Assembly: GCA_905221605.1 (NCBI GenBank)
Contig: CAJNDS010000454.1
Location: 64,001 to 128,000, forward strand
Direction: 5' to 3'
DNA: 64,000 bases
Origin: Symbiodinium natans
Taxonomy: Eukaryota > Sar > Dinophyceae > Suessiales > Symbiodiniaceae
Shown here: positions 29,476 through 42,295 of the stretch, in pieces
Numbering within the stretch: the stretch's first letter is position 1
Layout of the letters: every line of letters begins with the position of its first letter
Position numbers and translations under genes: made by a program
The notes under the pieces: model-generated
What the model was told of the DNA's origin: nothing
The model's database searches: none
The model's input: the letters and a program-made list of their open reading frames with translations, nothing else

Positions 29476-29534
29476 CTATGGTCCGCCTGGGGGCCGCTCT
29501 TCGCGCGCAGGCGCCCCGCAGCCCCCCCCACCCA

Positions 29535-29725
29535 TTTGCTTCTAAACTCCACCCCTCTTGTTTCTTGTTTTTGTTTCTTATGTTCATTATTCGAAAATCA
29601 GAGAAGAAGAGAATTGATCTAAATTCCATCCCTTTCTAGTGTTCATTATTGAAGAGGTAGAGAATAAGTAGAGAAGTAGAGAATCAGTTTAAATGCCACC
29701 CTCTTGTTTCTGCTTTTGGGGTCTT
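29535..29725. repeat. Imperfect ~80-100 bp repeat, about 2.5 copies
   Basis: Successive passages share AA(C/A)T(C/G)CCA(C/T)CCCTCTTGTTTC and GTTCATTATT...AGAGAA blocks. No coding sense. Confidence 0.55.
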
Positions 29726-29904
29726 GTGTTTATTCTTTGATTTTTTTTTTGGACTGACGCCTCTTTACTACATCAGTAGCACAGTAGGCCGGTCTTGTTG
29801 GGCTCGACGTAAAGGGTGAAACAAAGTCAGCGCACACAATCCGCCAGACACACCAAGCAACCACCAAGCAAACAAACACCAAAGAAACAAAGCGAGCAAT
29901 CGCG

Positions 29905-32300
29905 CTGAACTACTAGATACCCCACGGACTCAGTACTCGAAGTCGTCAATGAAGTCCCGGTTCACAAGGAAGCACAGAGCTTGTGGGGGAATCGCAAATT
30001 GCGACATTGCCAGATTCTCAAAACCACCATCATGTAGCCACTGGTGCGACAGCGGTTATTCAAACCGAGGTCATCAGAAGAGGTTCGGATCACGTACTCG
30101 TTGTCAATGACAGACAACCGACACTCAATGGCGAAAGGATGTTGCAAGTCAGACTCCCTAGGGGGGATGAGAGATGTGCATATGCCCCATGGTGGTCAGC
30201 CAGTGGGGACTTAACAGCAAGAACAATCAAGGCAAGACCGGCCCAGGGCACTCCATGGTGGTCAGCCAGTGGAGTAGCTCCGAGCTCTGGGTGCTCCATT
30301 CACCTTGGCGTACAAGTGCCCACCCAGAGAGGTGTCCGCGCCCGGCACAGGGGGCATATGCCCCATGGAGGTCAGCCAGTGGGGACTTAACAGCAAGAAC
30401 AATCAAAGCAGGACCGGCCCAGGGCACTCCATGGTGGTCAGCCAGTGGAGTAGCTCCGAGCACAGGGTTCTCCAGTCAACCTGGCGTACAAGTGCCCACC
30501 CAGAGAGGTGCCCGCGCACGGCCAGAGGGGGGGCGAGAGTAGCTGCAGCTACCGATTCCACGGGGAGAGTCCACAGCGAGTTACCAAACCCTTAACGCCA
30601 CAGGGTTTATAATAACAACGAGGAACCTCCCAGTCCAGGCATCTCACACAAGGCCACGCAACCTTGGCGCTGGCCTGCGCATCGGCACGCATCAGGTCCC
30701 TCCAAACCCAAACCCGCGAGGTACGTCGGTAAGGAGATGGGAGGGCTCACATCACATTGGTGCCGAAGTGCAAGGATCTCCATGGTATTGCTACTTTGGT
30801 CCAATCAGAGCCTTCAGGTAACATCCACGCGGGCGGGGAGCCCACTTGCCCTGCCGCAGGCCAAGCTCAGACGAGGGTGACCCTCTAGAGTCTCAAGAGG
30901 GCCAGGTTGTTCTACAAGTGGGGAATGGCTCCCTGCCAAGTCAGCGGGTGCATAATCTCCACGTAGAAGTGTCCACAGCCAGCGCGCCGAACTGCTAGGT
31001 CACCCTGTGCACTCAGTACTCGAAATCGTCGAAGAGGCCGGGAGCACACATGTAGCACCGAGTGCGCAGGTGCGTCGCAAAATGCGACGTTGCCAGATTC
31101 ACAAAACCACCATCATGCAGCCACCGATGCGAATACATTCAGCACCAGCCAAGGCCGTTCACGAGAAGGTTCACAAGTCCGCCATCACAGGTGGGGCATA
31201 GTCGTGCCTTGGCACGGGACGTTGCAGGTGTCAACCTTCTTGATCCGAAGTATAAAGTTGCCCCATGGTGGTCAGCCAGTGGGGACTTAACGGCAAGAAC
31301 AAAGGGTAGGACCAGCCCAGAGCACTCCATGGTGGTCAGCCAGTGGAGCCTCTCCGAGCACAAGGCGCAACGTTCTTTTGACTCACAAGAGTCTCGTCCG
31401 ACGGCCAAAGCAGGCATGACTGCTTCGTTCCAATCAGAGCCATCAGGTAAACCCAAGCAGGCGGGGACCCCACCTGCCCCGCAGGAAGCGGGAGAGTCCC
31501 CCAGTCGAAACTTCGCACTCAAGGCCAAGCAACTATCTCCTTGGCCGGTGAGGGTTGAGGGTTCAATAACCAGAATCAGACCCTCCATGCCCAAACCGAC
31601 AGACGTCGGCGAGGAGATGTGAGGGCTCACATCACGCTTGGCCACCTACCGATGGGGAGGTAGTCATGTATGGCTGCTTTGACGCAAGCAGAGATATACA
31701 CCCAAGCAGGCAGGGAACCCCGCAGCAACCCAAGCACAGGCGAGAATGGCTCTCGTGAAGGCCAGGTTGTCCACAGGTGCTCGATGGCACATTGCCAGGG
31801 AAGTGGAAACCTGATCTCCGCGTAGAAGTGTCCACAGCCCAGAAGCAGCATCCCCTAGCTGGTCTCTCCCAATTGGCATGACGCCGTTGTACGACAAGGG
31901 GGTGTCACCGTCCAGACGAGAGATGGTCAACACTCAAGTCCGAGGGGTTCACACACGGTCGTAGCACATAGAAGCGGGCAACCTGCCCACCTAGAGGGGG
32001 CAGAGGAAAGGAAGATTGGCCGTTTTACCGATGACAAAGCTGGAACATCCAGGCAGGACCGGTCCAGGGTAGTCCGTGGCAGATGGCCAGTGGAGCAACC
32101 ACGAAAGAAAGGCCCCCCGTTCCCACAGGCACACCGCGGGGCCGACCCAGAAGGGTGTTCACAGCTGCAAGCTGTAAGCACACAAAAGACAAGCACGATC
32201 CAATCCGTGGCATAGACCACGAGAGGGTTGCCAAACCAAGAATATCCCTAGGTAGTCTTGCGGCATGTATCGGCGAGGAGATGTGAGGGCTCACATCACG
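29905..32300 (-). pseudogene. Tandem decayed copies of the hydrolase-like gene at 42.3-43.2 kb
   Basis: Units start near 29905, 30975 and 31840, recognised by shared blocks such as GGACTCAGTACTCGAA(G/A)TCGTC and, inside, GGAGATG(G/T)GAGGGCTCACATCAC. Passages at 30721-30985, 31601-31845 and 32261-32310 align with 42721-42975 of the intact gene, including TCCACGTAGAAGTGTCCACA at the unit ends. Minus-strand peptides such as TMEILALRHQ and ISLPTYLAGLG match TMEILPLLLAVQ and ISLPTYLMGLG of the intact protein, but every frame is broken. They lie just downstream of the helicase polyprotein, so related sequence flanks it on both sides. Confidence 0.7.
30185..30530. repeat. 176-bp tandem duplication
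   Basis: Two copies, starting at 30185 and 30361, each beginning CCCCATGG(T/A)GGTCAGCCAG and containing ACTTAACAGCAAGAACAATC. Shorter relatives recur at 31261 and near 32060. Confidence 0.85.
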
Positions 32301-32378
32301 CTAGGCAGCATGCCATGAAGGGACTCAATGGTGCGTTCGCATGGCGTCAGTAGGAGCCCTCAGATGACAGTTTGCTGT

Positions 32379-35300
32379 CTATTGCCAGGAGCCATCCCAG
32401 TCCGGACGCCGGGAGCGATGGCCAGCTGAGGTGGTATGGGAACGCTTCCCTGCGGTACGGCTGGGCATGACCTGCATTGGAGGCAGCTCTTGCTCATCAA
32501 CCCCCCACTCAGGGATGCCGTCCGGAATGGGGATACGCATGTATCTTGTCATTGAGGTTTGGGCCGCGAGCCACATCACCCGGACAGCTTCCTGGATTTG
32601 CCTGTACTGCACAACACCTTCGTCCTTATACTGAAAGGGGAAGGAGGTAACTGCAGCACGCAGGGCCGAAGGATCAGGGTCCTTGGGGGTGCCATGACAG
32701 TACATCCTAAACCAGAAGCTGTTGAGTCGCTGCTTGGTTGGATGTTTGGCTCGCATGAGCCCCTTAATGGCAGCCCAATGAGCAGTGGCTGCGTCATACC
32801 ACGCATTTTGGGGACGTTGGGGCCCATGCTTGGTGGGTGTGGTGCTGATCCCTTTCCAATGCGCATCAAAGATGACTGGCAGCCGGAAAGGGGCGGAGAC
32901 ATCCACTTCTCGCAAAGCTGCAAGGTCAGTGGTTCGCAGCTCCGAGAAGCGCCAATCATTCACCTGTGCCTCGGGTTCGTCCTCCGCGTCTGACATGTCA
33001 TCCATCGGGCAGGGAGAGCCTTCGTTAGTTTCGGAAGAGATGCTGACGACCTCCGGCGAGGTTGCTGCAGTGTTCGCTTCCACAGGCGCAGCACAGGGCG
33101 AGGAGAGCAAGCACTCTAGGGGCAACACTCGCCGTAGAAAAACAGCCATTCTGTGAGAAGTGTCAGGCCATTCCAAGTTAAAAACTGACCAAAAATGTTC
33201 AATGTTTTGGTTGGCCACCGAGGCCGCAAGAGCAAGCCGGATGGCGTCAAGGAAATGGGCAGGGGGGAGGTCCGGCCTAAATTCTTGATAGTGCCTTTGC
33301 CCAAGTGTCTGTGTGCCCTGCAGCGTGATGCCTAGGAACGTATTCAGGCTGGGCTGGGCAAGCCTGGCCGTTTCCACGTCCGTGTGCTTAGCAGCTGCGG
33401 CCCATGCCTGCAAGGCTTCTTGGGAGGCTTGGCCAGTGACTTGTGGCAGTCCACTGTGCGCGTCCATCACATATTTGGTAGTAGGGCACGTGGGACACCG
33501 ATAAGCGCGGCCAGCCAAGAAGGCCACCATGGCTGCAGGCGGCACATTGATCTGCAGGTCAGTAATTTTATTGTCAGATTCAGGAAAACCAATAACAATG
33601 GGCAGCCCTGCCGTACGCTCCAGGGGACCTTTTTGGTGGGACTCGAATGCGAGCAGAAGTGCACCCAGCCAATAATCTGGGTCAGCGTAGCTGAGCATTG
33701 CAGGAAAACTGGCATTGATGACACTCGGCAAGTCCGACACCGCAGAGAAAAGATCCGCGATGTACTGCGCTGTGGTAAGAAAGCCATACCCCACCAGGGA
33801 CTCCGAAAGCCTTGCTTTGTCCAGCTGCGGGACCGGGCAATCCAACATTTCAGCAAGGTCGAAATGCTGCAATGCCCCCGACAATCTAAGGCACTGCGTG
33901 ATGATAGGGTCATAAACCTTCAAATACGCTGCCGGAAACGTTTCAGGCAGATGCAGTAGCGTGTCAGCGATTCCGATCAGCATATCCGAGTCTTGCAGCT
34001 GGTTCGGTATGCCGTTCAAAAACACCTCATAGGCCCTATATGCCCGAAGCTGCTGGCAGTGTGTTGTGAGGTGTTGCGAGTCACGCAGGTTCATGTAGGG
34101 CCGAGGTTTGACATTCTTACCAAAGTGATGTCCCGCTGCAAGTGCGCGCCACATGAGATCACAGACCGAGACTGTGTTGCTCTGCATGATGGGTGCGCAG
34201 GCTGGGGCGCTGGGATCGCGGGTGCCGCTGGGCTCGCTAGGCCCTCGAGGCTTGGCTTTTGGTGGTTCCAGCTGCTGAGAGCCGTCTTTGTCCAAAGCGA
34301 GAGGCCGACTTTCCTTGCGAGCTTGGACAGCGGGCACAGGCCTGGCGGGGATGGGCGTCAGGCCATGGGGAGGCATAGGGAGATCCGATTTTGGTTCCGT
34401 CAGGCCAAGTGAGTCCGTGGGAGACTTAGCGCAAGGGGGCTGTGACGCCTCAACCGTCCTAATCCCATCCAGAGATGCTGTGTGCGTGGGCCGTGTCCGG
34501 GGGCTGGGTGGACGTCGTACGCCAGGCGGCGGGTCCCTAATGTTGCCGCCACTACGGGGTGGACACGAGGCGGCGCTACCCCCTCCGATCCTGTGATCAA
34601 CTTCACTAGAGGGAGTCGTCACACAAGCATCCAGAGCAATAGGACTCGCGGCCGGCACAACCGCAGGCTCTTTCGTTGCAGGCTCCTTCGTCAGTGGTCC
34701 TCTCTCCCGCGTTGGGGTGCCGCAAGGGGTTCGGGAAACGTCCCGTCTAGCTGGCGGAGGCGGGCTGACAGCTGCCGCAATGGAGCCCCTCGCGGCCCGA
34801 GGCTGGAGCCATGGTGTACCCCACCGCTCGCCATGGCGCGCGTTTGTGGTAGCCTCGCCTTGGGCTGGCGACTGCTGCGGCGTAGGAACCTCGACTGCAG
34901 TAGCAACTACCACGTCGGGACTGTTACTACCCGCGGGCACAGGGCTGTTTCCCGGAGAGTCCACATCAATCGCAGTTTCGGAGGCAGCCTTACCCGTACG
35001 AACAGGTAGGAGGTGAAGACCACGGGGGGCTCGCAGTATGCCGGCCTTGTGTTCGAAATCCGGGTCAGCGCGTTGAGCCGATCCCCGCTTGGGCGGCATC
35101 CGAATGCTGGTGTCCCCTAGCAAGCAGGTGAGGTACTGGGCGACTCCATCTCCTTCCCTCACCGGCTGGAAGGGGACACAATACACAGCATTGGGCAGGG
35201 GCTCCAGGACGAAGCCGCGCGTTTGCAGACTAACAATGGTGCCCGAGTAGGAGTTGGAGGTGAAAGAGGGACTCCCCCATCCTTCTTGCTGAAGTGTGCG

Positions 35301-38300
35301 GTAAAAAACCTCCCGCTTATCTCCCCAGGTGGCCTTCAAAGCCCACGCTTGATGCAGGGGTGGTGTTCCAAAGAGGTCCAGCCCAACTTTGCGTTCCGCA
35401 GGCAGCACGATGCTGGCTACTGTCCGTTCTCGGAAGGCTTGCTTGTGTAATGCCGTTGCAATGCCAGGGCCATCCATGCTCCACAAGCTGGCTTGTGTGC
35501 GCACATATTCAGCGCATTCAATTAGGCCCCCGGTTGCGCAGGCCGCCATTTGGAAGCATGCACCTATACCATCAGAGTAGTGCGGTGCCACGAAAACCAA
35601 AGCCCCAAGCCCTCTCGTGAAGGAGGAGGTGGCTCGGGCAAACCCTGCCTCGCTACTAAACAGGAATCCAGAAGCCCGACATGTCACAAAGACACATATC
35701 CCAAATGTGGGGCCAGTGGAGCAGGCCGTGGTGATAGCGCCGAAGAAGCGTTTAAGGGACCCTATGCGATTCATGAGGAAGGTCCGAAACGTCACAAGGC
35801 TCCAAGTGTTGGGCGCGCCAGTCAGCGGGAAGTCTTCCGCGGTTTGGCAGGCTTCAAGTAGGCTCATATCGTCATCGCCCAGTGGGTCTGCGGGGAGACT
35901 CAACTGCAGCATAAACTTCATTTGGGTAACAATCCTGGCATACTGAGAGACCATCCCGATAGGGGAGTCAGGATAGACCTGGTGCCCAAAAGTGAGCACA
36001 ATGTCCGCCAGGACCATGCTGAGGTCGTAGCTTCTGCCTATTTTGGTTTGGGTCTCATCCTGATCTTGCACCCGTACCCATCGACACGTTTCCATCCACC
36101 TGCCTGCAAGGCTACGCAGTGGCCGCCCGAGCAGGTGCTGCATCGTGGGACCTGGTGGCATACGTAGCCGAGGGACCCTGCCTATCAGCTCGAAGCGGCA
36201 CGCCTCCGAGTACCGACATGCGTATAGAATGGCAGCAATCTCAGGAGGGAGGCGCATGGATGAACAGAGCGAGAGGTTGACAGCCGGTCCGACAATGGCC
36301 TTCAGCCCGGCGGCCTGCATGACTGTCTCGGCTTGCTTCGGTTTGACGATGCTTATACAGAGAATCGATTCCAGCATCGAGACCGCTGAGAACAATACCT
36401 CAGACGCTCCAGAGGAACGGTGGGGCTTGCCCCAAGAGGGCATCTCGCCTTGTCCCTTTTTCCACGGGCCGGAACTTTGGGCCGTTTGCCGCAAAAGGGC
36501 CGCAGGCAAGGTGGCTGGCGTGTGGAGGTCGGCAGGGACCGCATTGAGGCCACAAATCTTTTGCTCCAACAACTCCGTGACGAAGTGGTAATTGGGTCGC
36601 GATCCTCCAGCGGGCTGTCTGTGGTCGCCAATCATGACATCAAGTGCATGCTTGATGTGCGCCAGAATGGTGTTGGAACCAGGCGTGCCCAATTGCTGGG
36701 CTTCATCTCGGAGGAGCAACTCAACATCCTTTAGACGGTTAATGAGCTGCGAGTAGGGAAAGCTAAGCCTTGCCACAATCGTACCATGTGTCGTGGCTAC
36801 AAGTAGCCCCCGGTACAAATCGTGCACATCAAAAGGGAGCTTATGTGTGTCCTTCTCCTTGTTACCCGGTATGCGAACGATGCGGCTGCGAACAAATTCA
36901 TTGCTAGCAGTCGTGAGCCTATCAACCGCTTCGACATAGGCCCGAACCGATTCATTGCCATGAGCGGTGTACAGGGTGAGCCGGCTCGTCAGGCACGCAA
37001 GGAGTACTCCTAGAAACGCGCAGGATCGTGTCTTCCCGCTGCCGGGCGCACCCGTTATGAATACAGAAGTACGATTAGCGGCCAGGCCGTACGAGCACGC
37101 TCCCAGCAGCGCTGCCAGGTGTCCGTCCGCCCCCCAAAAGGTATCACAGAGGCACGTAAGGAAGGCGGGACCAACCGCGAGCGCAAAGATGCTGGCTCGA
37201 GTCCTCGGATCGTGCTCGTTGCTCAACGAGTCATGGGACAGGCGTAGACACTCCGCATGCCACAGCGCAGGAGTCCGGGCGTCCTCTTGGCCGGGCAGCG
37301 GAGAGTCAGGCAGCGTAGCTAACACGCCACTCAGCAGCGTCGGCGTCCATTCTTTGCGATAGGATTGTTCCTCCGCAAGCCAAAGGTTGAGGAAGCTTTG
37401 CAAGGGGTTGGAAGCCCCCGGACCCGCAGTAAGCGATGCCTGCGCAGCTTGCGTTTCGTGCTTGCCTCTGAAGACTTGGCAGACCTCCGGGTGAATGAGC
37501 TGTGCCCATGTGTCGTGCCAGTTCCCTCTCACCACTAGCCCGATAAGGAGGACAAGCACTAAATCTGTGAGAAAGCCCGGCAACCACTGTGGCTGCCGGA
37601 TGGCATCAAGAGGCGAGTCTTCTAGCGGAACGCCCAATGCAACATGCTGCCTTTCCCTAGGCATGTGTAACAGAGCATCCCAAAGCGGGGTAGAGGCTCC
37701 TCCGGGCAGAACCTCAAGCTGGCTGACTCTCGGCAGTGAGGGTCGTTGCGCGAATTGGTTGTGCTGTTCATCAGTCAAGAGCAGGGCAATGGTTATATTG
37801 ACTGGCTGCATGGCCTTACTTTCTCCAGGGCCGGTGAAAAGCTTCTTCGGGGCAAGGAGCTCTATAAACATGCCTGGGTAGGCCACATCCCCCTTGTCTT
37901 CTCTCAAGGTAACCAGCAAAGCAGTGCCCTTGGCCGGCACTTTACCAGCGACAGCAAACCACTTTGTAGCCCAGTCAGGGACATCCGCCAACTCCGGTGT
38001 AAGGAGCATGACCGATGCCCTTGGGTAAACTCGATGGAGAAGGCAGATTGGCCATGTATGCGTGCCGGGCTTTATCGCCACAGGGGTGGCGGCCCGCTTG
38101 ACCGCAGCTTGCTCTGGGTAGTGATACTGTTCCGAGGGCTCCTCCTCGATTTCTGCTTCCGAGGCCATGGCTAAAAACTGATAACCCAGCATGTCAACCA
38201 GGCGCTCTAACGACAGGTGGGGGAGCCACATACCCAAAACTAGTTTCATCGTGGGACCAAGTTCATGATACGGGGGCGGCAAATCAGCCAGATGCGGCTT

Positions 38301-40208
38301 GGCATCCGTCAGGAGGACTTGGGTACAGTCAGCACGGAGACTTGCAATGCTCCGGTTCTCAGCGGAAGGTATCCGGAGAAAAGCCTCCATATCGGGGCGT
38401 CTGATTTGCCGTCCCAGCACGGAGTTGATGAAAGTTTTAGACTTATCCGAAAGCTGGACAGAGCCACACGCAACCCCCATCAAACCTGCTCGCACTGTGC
38501 GATCCATCCGGGGGTCGGCCAAGCCGCAAATCTTTTTAGTCAATTCCTTATGCACATAATCCCCCGGCGTGAGCTGGAATAGCTCTTCACTGTGGACAAA
38601 GTGACCATAAGAGTGTCCACCACTGCCAAGTGACTCAGGTCCAGTGAAGTAGTAGAGACGCGCTCCCGCGCCAATCGCTTGCGTCCTTGCTGCCTGGCTG
38701 GGCCGGAAGATACAAAGCTGGTCGCTCTCATGATGGACAAGACTAACAGCGTGCCGCAATTCCGAACCCAGGATATATTGCAGCATGGCCCGTGGCATGG
38801 CAACGCCGCCCAAACGTGCCTTGATGTGGACAAAATCGCCCTTGCAGTCAGGAAGCTTTTGGCGCTCATGCCAAGCGATAGCCACAGCAGCGCCCGTATA
38901 CGACCCAGCAGAGAAACCCGTAACGCACAGTTTGCACTCGCCAGCTCTACCCGCGGCGAGGCCCACATGCAGAGCGGTCAGCGCAGCAGTATGTGGCATG
39001 TGCAAGTGAGCCAGGGCAGGGCACATTGTCAGGGAGGCTTCTACCGAGCTGATTCTAGCACGAACCGCCGCTGGCAGACCGCATCCTTCGACCTGAGGGT
39101 ACAGAGCACGTGCCCATAGCTGGGCGGCTTGGGGCAGGAGCAACAATGCATGTGCGGCATTACCGCTGGTCGAAAGCAACAACGGGCGTTGTGTGTCCTC
39201 ATATCGGACCTTTTTGCCCTGGTTGTCCCGGACTGTTTCCATTTCTAAGCCAGTGAGTGCATCGGAATTGGCTGTGTGAATGATGCTACCCGACACAGTG
39301 GGGGGCGTATTCTCGGCCTTCCCATTCATCCCGCTAATGAAGAGCGACCGACATTCCCCTGAGGGGGTTAGGTGAGGCTTTGGAGGCGGGTACTGGTAGG
39401 CAGGAAAGGCAAAGGCTGCCAGGGCTTGTTGCACACGCATGGCTAGTCCATCATCCCAGTATTGACTGAGGCCCAACGGCGTGACCTTTATGTCTGCGGC
39501 GAAGAGAGGCCACGGCAGATCCGCCTGGGCCAGCCAAGCATGCGCAGCGGCAGCAAGAAGAGCAAGCGGCCCAGTTGGGGTATTGGGTCGACTGCGCCAT
39601 TTCGGGGTGGCCCTGCAGGAAGATAGGGCATCTTTCTTCCAAAACATGAGGACCGGGAAGAGCTGGAGCCGCACTGGTCCACTGCCCTTTTTCCCAACAG
39701 AGGCCCACAGAGGGACGGTGTCCCCGTTGCCCCAGACCGACTCGGGTAGAGTAGGCAGCCGTACCACACTCCCCCACTGCGGCAAGATGTTTTTGCCTTT
39801 GGCACCATATCCATGCACAAAAGGAGGGGGTATAACCTCGGCGTATCGGTTCGCCATGAATAAGTCAGGACCAGGTAGGATTGCCAAACGGGAGTGCGAG
39901 CCGCCGTAACCCATGAGCAAGGGAAGAAATCCCTGTTCATATGGGCCTTGTCCCCATGTTTTGACCCCTCTGACCTGCCTGACTGGGGAGGCGCCAAACT
40001 GGATGTCTGGCTCTGGCCGGCCAGCAGTAAGGTCGGCCGTTTTCCACGCAACCTCATGTATGTATCTTCCTAAAAGTGCCCACGCAAACACAAAGTCAGA
40101 GTGCTTGTGAGCAGTGGTTCCGGCAAGAGGGGTGTTGCGTAGACATTGCCGATAATGGATCTGGTCCAACGGCACCTGCTCATACCAGGCAATGGAGTGG
40201 GCACTTCA
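32379..40208 (-). CDS. Giant polyprotein: serine-hydrolase-like, SF1 helicase, unknown C-terminal domain
   Basis: One open frame of about 2,600 codons (numbered from the GTG at 40175; the frame opens after a TGA at about 40206 and is entered by a frame change from the ORF upstream). Residues 415-530 contain CVTGFSAGSYTG, a GxSxG nucleophile elbow (Ser422, codon 38910-38912), then HHESDQL (Asp485) and GGHSYGH (His521-525), the order of an alpha/beta-hydrolase triad. Residues about 1030-1600 form an SF1 helicase: Walker A GAPGSGKT (1042-1049, Lys1048 codon 37032-37034), DEAQ (1157-1160), GDHRQ (1183-1187), and late motifs near VSQYARIVTQ. A Pro/Ser-rich linker follows an internal Met at 35099 (residue 1693), then a ~650-residue C-terminal domain with a CPTC pair and no recognised fold. 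An uninterrupted frame of this size implies selection or recent insertion. Catalytic residues look intact. It may be a mobile-element protein or a host multi-domain protein. Confidence 0.7.
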
Positions 40209-41059
40209 CTGGGCATGATGACTAGCTGCAGGGCTCGGCTCAACGCAGTACCAATTGAGGTCACCGCACTAGCGACGTTGCCAGGGATGCAGAAGCGAGG
40301 GGGCCGGGGATGTTTGCCGTCCGGAGCATTCGAGTAGAAGAGGACCAATCCCCCATTTGCTTCAAGCTGGTCCTCGGACGCACAAACCACGCCAATTGAG
40401 TTTGGCGATCGGGCCCCACACGGTATGGACCCGTCCGGCGAGCAACTCCACGGCGAGGCTGGAAGCGAGCCACAGGGCTGTGTCTCGTCCGTCTCGACTT
40501 CCATGCTGCCCAGTGACTCCGTCGAGAGGGTATTGGGCAGTAGATCGAGGACTGCAAACCTTCGCAGCTCTTCTGCTTCCCACCTGGCAGTGAACAAGGT
40601 GTCATGGTCAAGCAACATCAAGACCACCCCTGGCGCAAGGACTCTGAGGACTGCCAGAATTTCGGGCCCCGCCCACGTAAAGTGCACAGAAGCTAGCCCC
40701 GCTTCCTTGGTGTTAACCAAGATGGGAAACCACCTCTCCTTAAACGGGCCTTCCCACTGCATGCGTGCTACCAAATGCCGGACAAAGTAGGGGAAGTGCG
40801 GAATAGACAAGAAGCAGCGACTATCCGTGACCAAGAGCAGGACATGGGCTCCTGCGGACTCAGCAGCCCGGAGCTGTGGAAGTAGGCAGCCGAGTAATGC
40901 ATTGTAGTCAATCTCTGGGTGGAGACCTTGCGGCTCAGGCGGTTCGCCGGAAATGGCTCCCGAGGCCAGTTTCAATGGCAGTACGCCGCTAGGGGTGGGC
41001 TCAGGGAAATTCTGATTACTTTCTAGTGCCTGCGCGAGATCCCTGAGGCCCCGGCGCAT
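40140..41059 (-). CDS. Glycosyltransferase-like segment upstream of the helicase polyprotein
   Basis: Read from MRRGLRDLAQALESN (ATG at 41059) to about 40150, where coding sense passes to the hydrolase/helicase frame. It contains hydrophobic strands (HVLLLVTDSR, GVVLMLLDHDT) and LLDHDTLFTARWEAEEL, an acidic DxD-like site followed by a helix, then a downstream N-G-G-L-V-L-F strand. This order resembles GT-A type glycosyltransferases, but the match is by pattern only. The longer open frame reaches 41359 and 40070; the outer parts lack coding sense. A CCC run near 40195 is a plausible frame-slip point into the giant ORF. Confidence 0.4.
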
Positions 41060-41771
41060 GGTGGCATATAGCCTGCATCGCGGTCGCCGCAAGGACCTGT
41101 GGACCTGGGTGGCTAGGGACCTGCCAAGGTGGCAGGTCGGCTGCAACTGGCGCGGGAGGTGGCCTCCCATGTGGAATTCGCGGCTCGATCCTACTGACCT
41201 CACCCACTGGGTATTCTCCAACACGTGGAGGAATCGGCGGTATGGGAGGGCGAGGACTATTATCCGGCCAGCAGACCCTAGGTGGATTAGGTGATGGAGT
41301 TTGCCAGGGCCCGGGAGACAGGGCTGTCTCCCTACCCGCTCCTTGTTCGGTGACAACACTCGCCCAAGGGGGAAGGTCTATCGCGTCACCAGGCAAAGCA
41401 CTGTGCGTGGACACCGCTCGCCCCATGAGGGCACTGCTATGCGGCATGATGCCGATGCCTGGCCTCCATGCATGCAGGAGAAAACAGCGAACCGTGGGTT
41501 GCCGGGCGAAGCAGACGGCGTTGCTGTTTCTCAAAAAGGCAGAATGGTCCAGACACAACAAGGGTTGTATTTCCGGCGGAAAGTATCGGCACCAACCGGC
41601 AGCATCGAGTTCGTGAGGCAGGATGACGCCGGCTTGCATCTGCCTGGTCATTGCGATATCACTGGTCCCTAAAGTGGCAAGTGCAGTGAGTTGCCCTCTC
41701 CTGGCAACGTGGACTTGGAGCACTTGCGCTCCAACCCGGATCGCGTACGGTTGACAGGCATACGACTCCAT
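41016..41771 (-). CDS. N-terminal segment of the polyprotein region, Pro-rich
   Basis: 252 codons from an ATG at 41771. A compact first half (MESYACQPYAIRVGAQVLQV) is followed by a Pro-rich linker (PPIPPIPPRVG) until a stop at 41016. Coding sense continues as MRRGLRDL in another frame from 41059, so this is probably the start of the same large protein, broken by one base. No domain recognised. Confidence 0.45.
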   Translation of the reverse strand: MESYACQPYAIRVGAQVLQVHVARRGQLTALATLGTSDIAMTRQMQAGVILPHELDAAGWCRYFPPEIQPLLCLDHSAFLRNSNAVCFARQPTVRCFLLHAWRPGIGIMPHSSALMGRAVSTHSALPGDAIDLPPWASVVTEQGAGRETALSPGPWQTPSPNPPRVCWPDNSPRPPIPPIPPRVGEYPVGEVSRIEPRIPHGRPPPAPVAADLPPWQVPSHPGPQVLAATAMQAICHHAPGPQGSRAGTRK

Positions 41772-42295
41772 GGCATCACTCACCGAACATGGCAGGCCAA
41801 ACTCATGTGACTACCCCACAGGCAGCGGAGAACCACGAGGCAACCTCCAGACACCAAGATCCCTGGAAAGCCCTTACAAAAACTAGGGAGGGACTCCAGG
41901 AAAGGGAGGACCAAACAAAAAGCACAGCACACAGGAGAGAAGAAGCAGAAAGGCGAGAAAAAACCAGTCAGGAGCGTTACAACCCTCTACACAATGGGTT
42001 CCTCGTTCAGTCAGCCAGCCACCCTTAGCTTGAGCCAGGGCACATCCAACGCGCAACCTGAAAAGGGATGCAGCGTGTCATCGCAGGTGGCTGTTACTTG
42101 TGGCTGCAATGTGCTGCATGTACAAAGCAATGACCTGGAGACGATGGCATCCTTTACTTTGTCCGTGCACAGTAGTAGCACCAGAATGCAGGCGTACCTC
42201 GGTTGCTGGTCTGTTTGTAGCGGCAACACAAGGGCCGGCGCGCATAAATCGATTAAAATGGAAAAAGGAAGGCACTCTCTACCCTGCCCCGACGA
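41772..42295. other. Presumed promoter or spacer region
   Basis: Between the hydrolase-like gene and the polyprotein start. No convincing frame. TGGCTCAAG on the minus strand near 42030 matches the DinoSL tail over only nine bases and is not called. Confidence 0.4.
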
